Part shown: positions 63,488 to 64,000 of the stretch, piece after piece
How positions within the stretch are numbered: position 1 is the stretch's first letter
How the letters are laid out: each line of letters opens with the position of its first letter
Assembly (NCBI RefSeq): GCF_004348895.1
Contig: NZ_RRZK01000007.1
Location: forward strand, 124,001 to 188,000
Source: Pseudomonas vancouverensis
Lineage (GTDB): Bacteria > Pseudomonadota > Gammaproteobacteria > Pseudomonadales > Pseudomonadaceae
DNA length: 64,000 bases
Reading direction: 5' to 3'
Notes under the pieces: model-generated
Told to the model about the DNA's origin: nothing
Database searches by the model: none
Seen by the model: the letters and a program-made list of their open reading frames with translations, nothing else
Translations under genes and position numbers: made by a program

Positions 63488-64000
63488 ATGAATTTACGCG
63501 TGCCTTCCATTCAGCATGATGATTGCGATGAGCTGGCGGCCTTGTGCAAGGCCGGTGGCGATCCGCTGCGTCTGAATGTATTGCGCGCACTGGCCAACGA
63601 CTCGTTTGGCGTGCTGGAACTGGCGCAGATTTTCGGTATCGGCCAGTCGGGCATGAGTCACCACTTGAAGGTACTGGCCCAGGCCGACCTGGTAGCGACC
63701 CGCCGCGAAGGCAATGCGATTTTCTATCGCCGCGCCCTGCCCCACACCGAGCTGCTCGGCGGCAAACTGCATGCCGCGCTGCTCGATGAAGTGGACAACC
63801 TGACCCTGCCGGCTGACGTGCAAGCGCGCATCGCCCAGGTTCATGGGCAGCGTGAAGCCGCCAGTCAAGACTTTTTCTCACGGGTCGCGGAAAAATTTCG
63901 CGCCCAGCAAGACCTGATCGCCGGCCTGCCACAGTACGGTGACAGCGTGGCGGCACTGCTCGACAAGCTCAGCTTCGGTAAAGAGGCTACGGCCATTGAA
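63488..64000 (+). CDS. ArsR/SmtB-type regulator, N-terminal part (cut by window edge)
   Basis: The frame is open from the ATG to the window end (171 residues). The winged HTH reads GDPLRLNVLRALANDSFGVLELAQIFGIGQSGMSHHLKVLAQADLVATRREGNAIFYRRA. The absence of a stop at 171 residues means it is longer than simple ArsR proteins; in pseudomonads the gene between tkt and metK encodes an ArsR HTH fused to a SAM-dependent methyltransferase, which this matches (recollection). It would then belong to methionine/SAM regulation. Confidence 0.85.
   Translation, partial: MNLRVPSIQHDDCDELAALCKAGGDPLRLNVLRALANDSFGVLELAQIFGIGQSGMSHHLKVLAQADLVATRREGNAIFYRRALPHTELLGGKLHAALLDEVDNLTLPADVQARIAQVHGQREAASQDFFSRVAEKFRAQQDLIAGLPQYGDSVAALLDKLSFGKEATAIE

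Noticed and set aside
1..64000. Search for tRNA, rRNA and insertion sequences
   Set aside because: No cloverleaf with TTCRA arm and CCA-type end, no rRNA motif, and no transposase frame with terminal repeats was found by eye; a tRNAscan or ISfinder run would be decisive.

Overview
The window is GC-rich chromosomal DNA from a fluorescent-group Pseudomonas (P. fluorescens type). The basis is gene order, close agreement with remembered P. aeruginosa proteins (GbcA, DgcA, CdhC, BetI), and more than 20 REP/REPIN palindromes of the kinds known from P. fluorescens genomes. No rRNA, tRNA, CRISPR array, insertion sequence or prophage was seen.

Region 1 (1 to about 41 kb) is an almost complete island for quaternary-amine catabolism. 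Choline enters through the ABC transporter CbcXWV and the BCCT carrier BetT. BetA and BetB oxidise it to glycine betaine under the repressor BetI. GbcA/GbcB demethylate betaine to dimethylglycine. DgcA/DgcB, with a dedicated ETF pair, take that to sarcosine. Sarcosine oxidase (only the start of soxB is inside the window) gives glycine, GlyA makes serine, and SdaB makes pyruvate. A side branch carries L-carnitine into the same pool (CaiX, CdhA, CdhC, CdhB, regulator CdhR), with a gamma-butyrobetaine dioxygenase-like gene at its end. The master regulator GbdR lies in the middle. Also here are a threonine aldolase, an SDR, a membrane-type dipeptidase, a DUF5943-like protein, a lysozyme-inhibitor-like protein and a DUF3010 protein.

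Region 2 (8.3 to 11.4 kb) interrupts the island. It holds a 750-base non-coding stretch with four diverged copies of a module, each centred on a perfect DnaA box and spaced 182, 182 and 161 bases. A two-lobed retropepsin-like secreted protein, an orphan RHS-core protein and a GNAT enzyme follow. The DnaA-box array is the most unusual feature of the window.

Region 3 (41 to 56.8 kb) is housekeeping and envelope genes: a TldD/PmbA-like pair, a DHA2-type MFS exporter, the RNA helicase DbpA, a flavoprotein, a YccS-like membrane protein, a periplasmic amino-acid-type binding protein, ElaA, a small HTH protein, a YgjP-type metallopeptidase, a REC-PAS-GGDEF-EAL protein and a PL7 alginate lyase.

Region 4 (56.8 to 64 kb) is central carbon metabolism: fba, two small lipoproteins, pgk, epd and tkt, then the start of a divergent ArsR-type regulator cut by the window edge, with a perfect 24-base palindrome in front of it.

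Regulatory sites readable from sequence include the BetI palindrome, 21-base-period direct repeats in front of cbcX and caiX (likely GbdR and CdhR sites), a sigma-54-type promoter in front of gbdR, several intrinsic terminators, and CA-rich motifs resembling Hfq/Crc sites.
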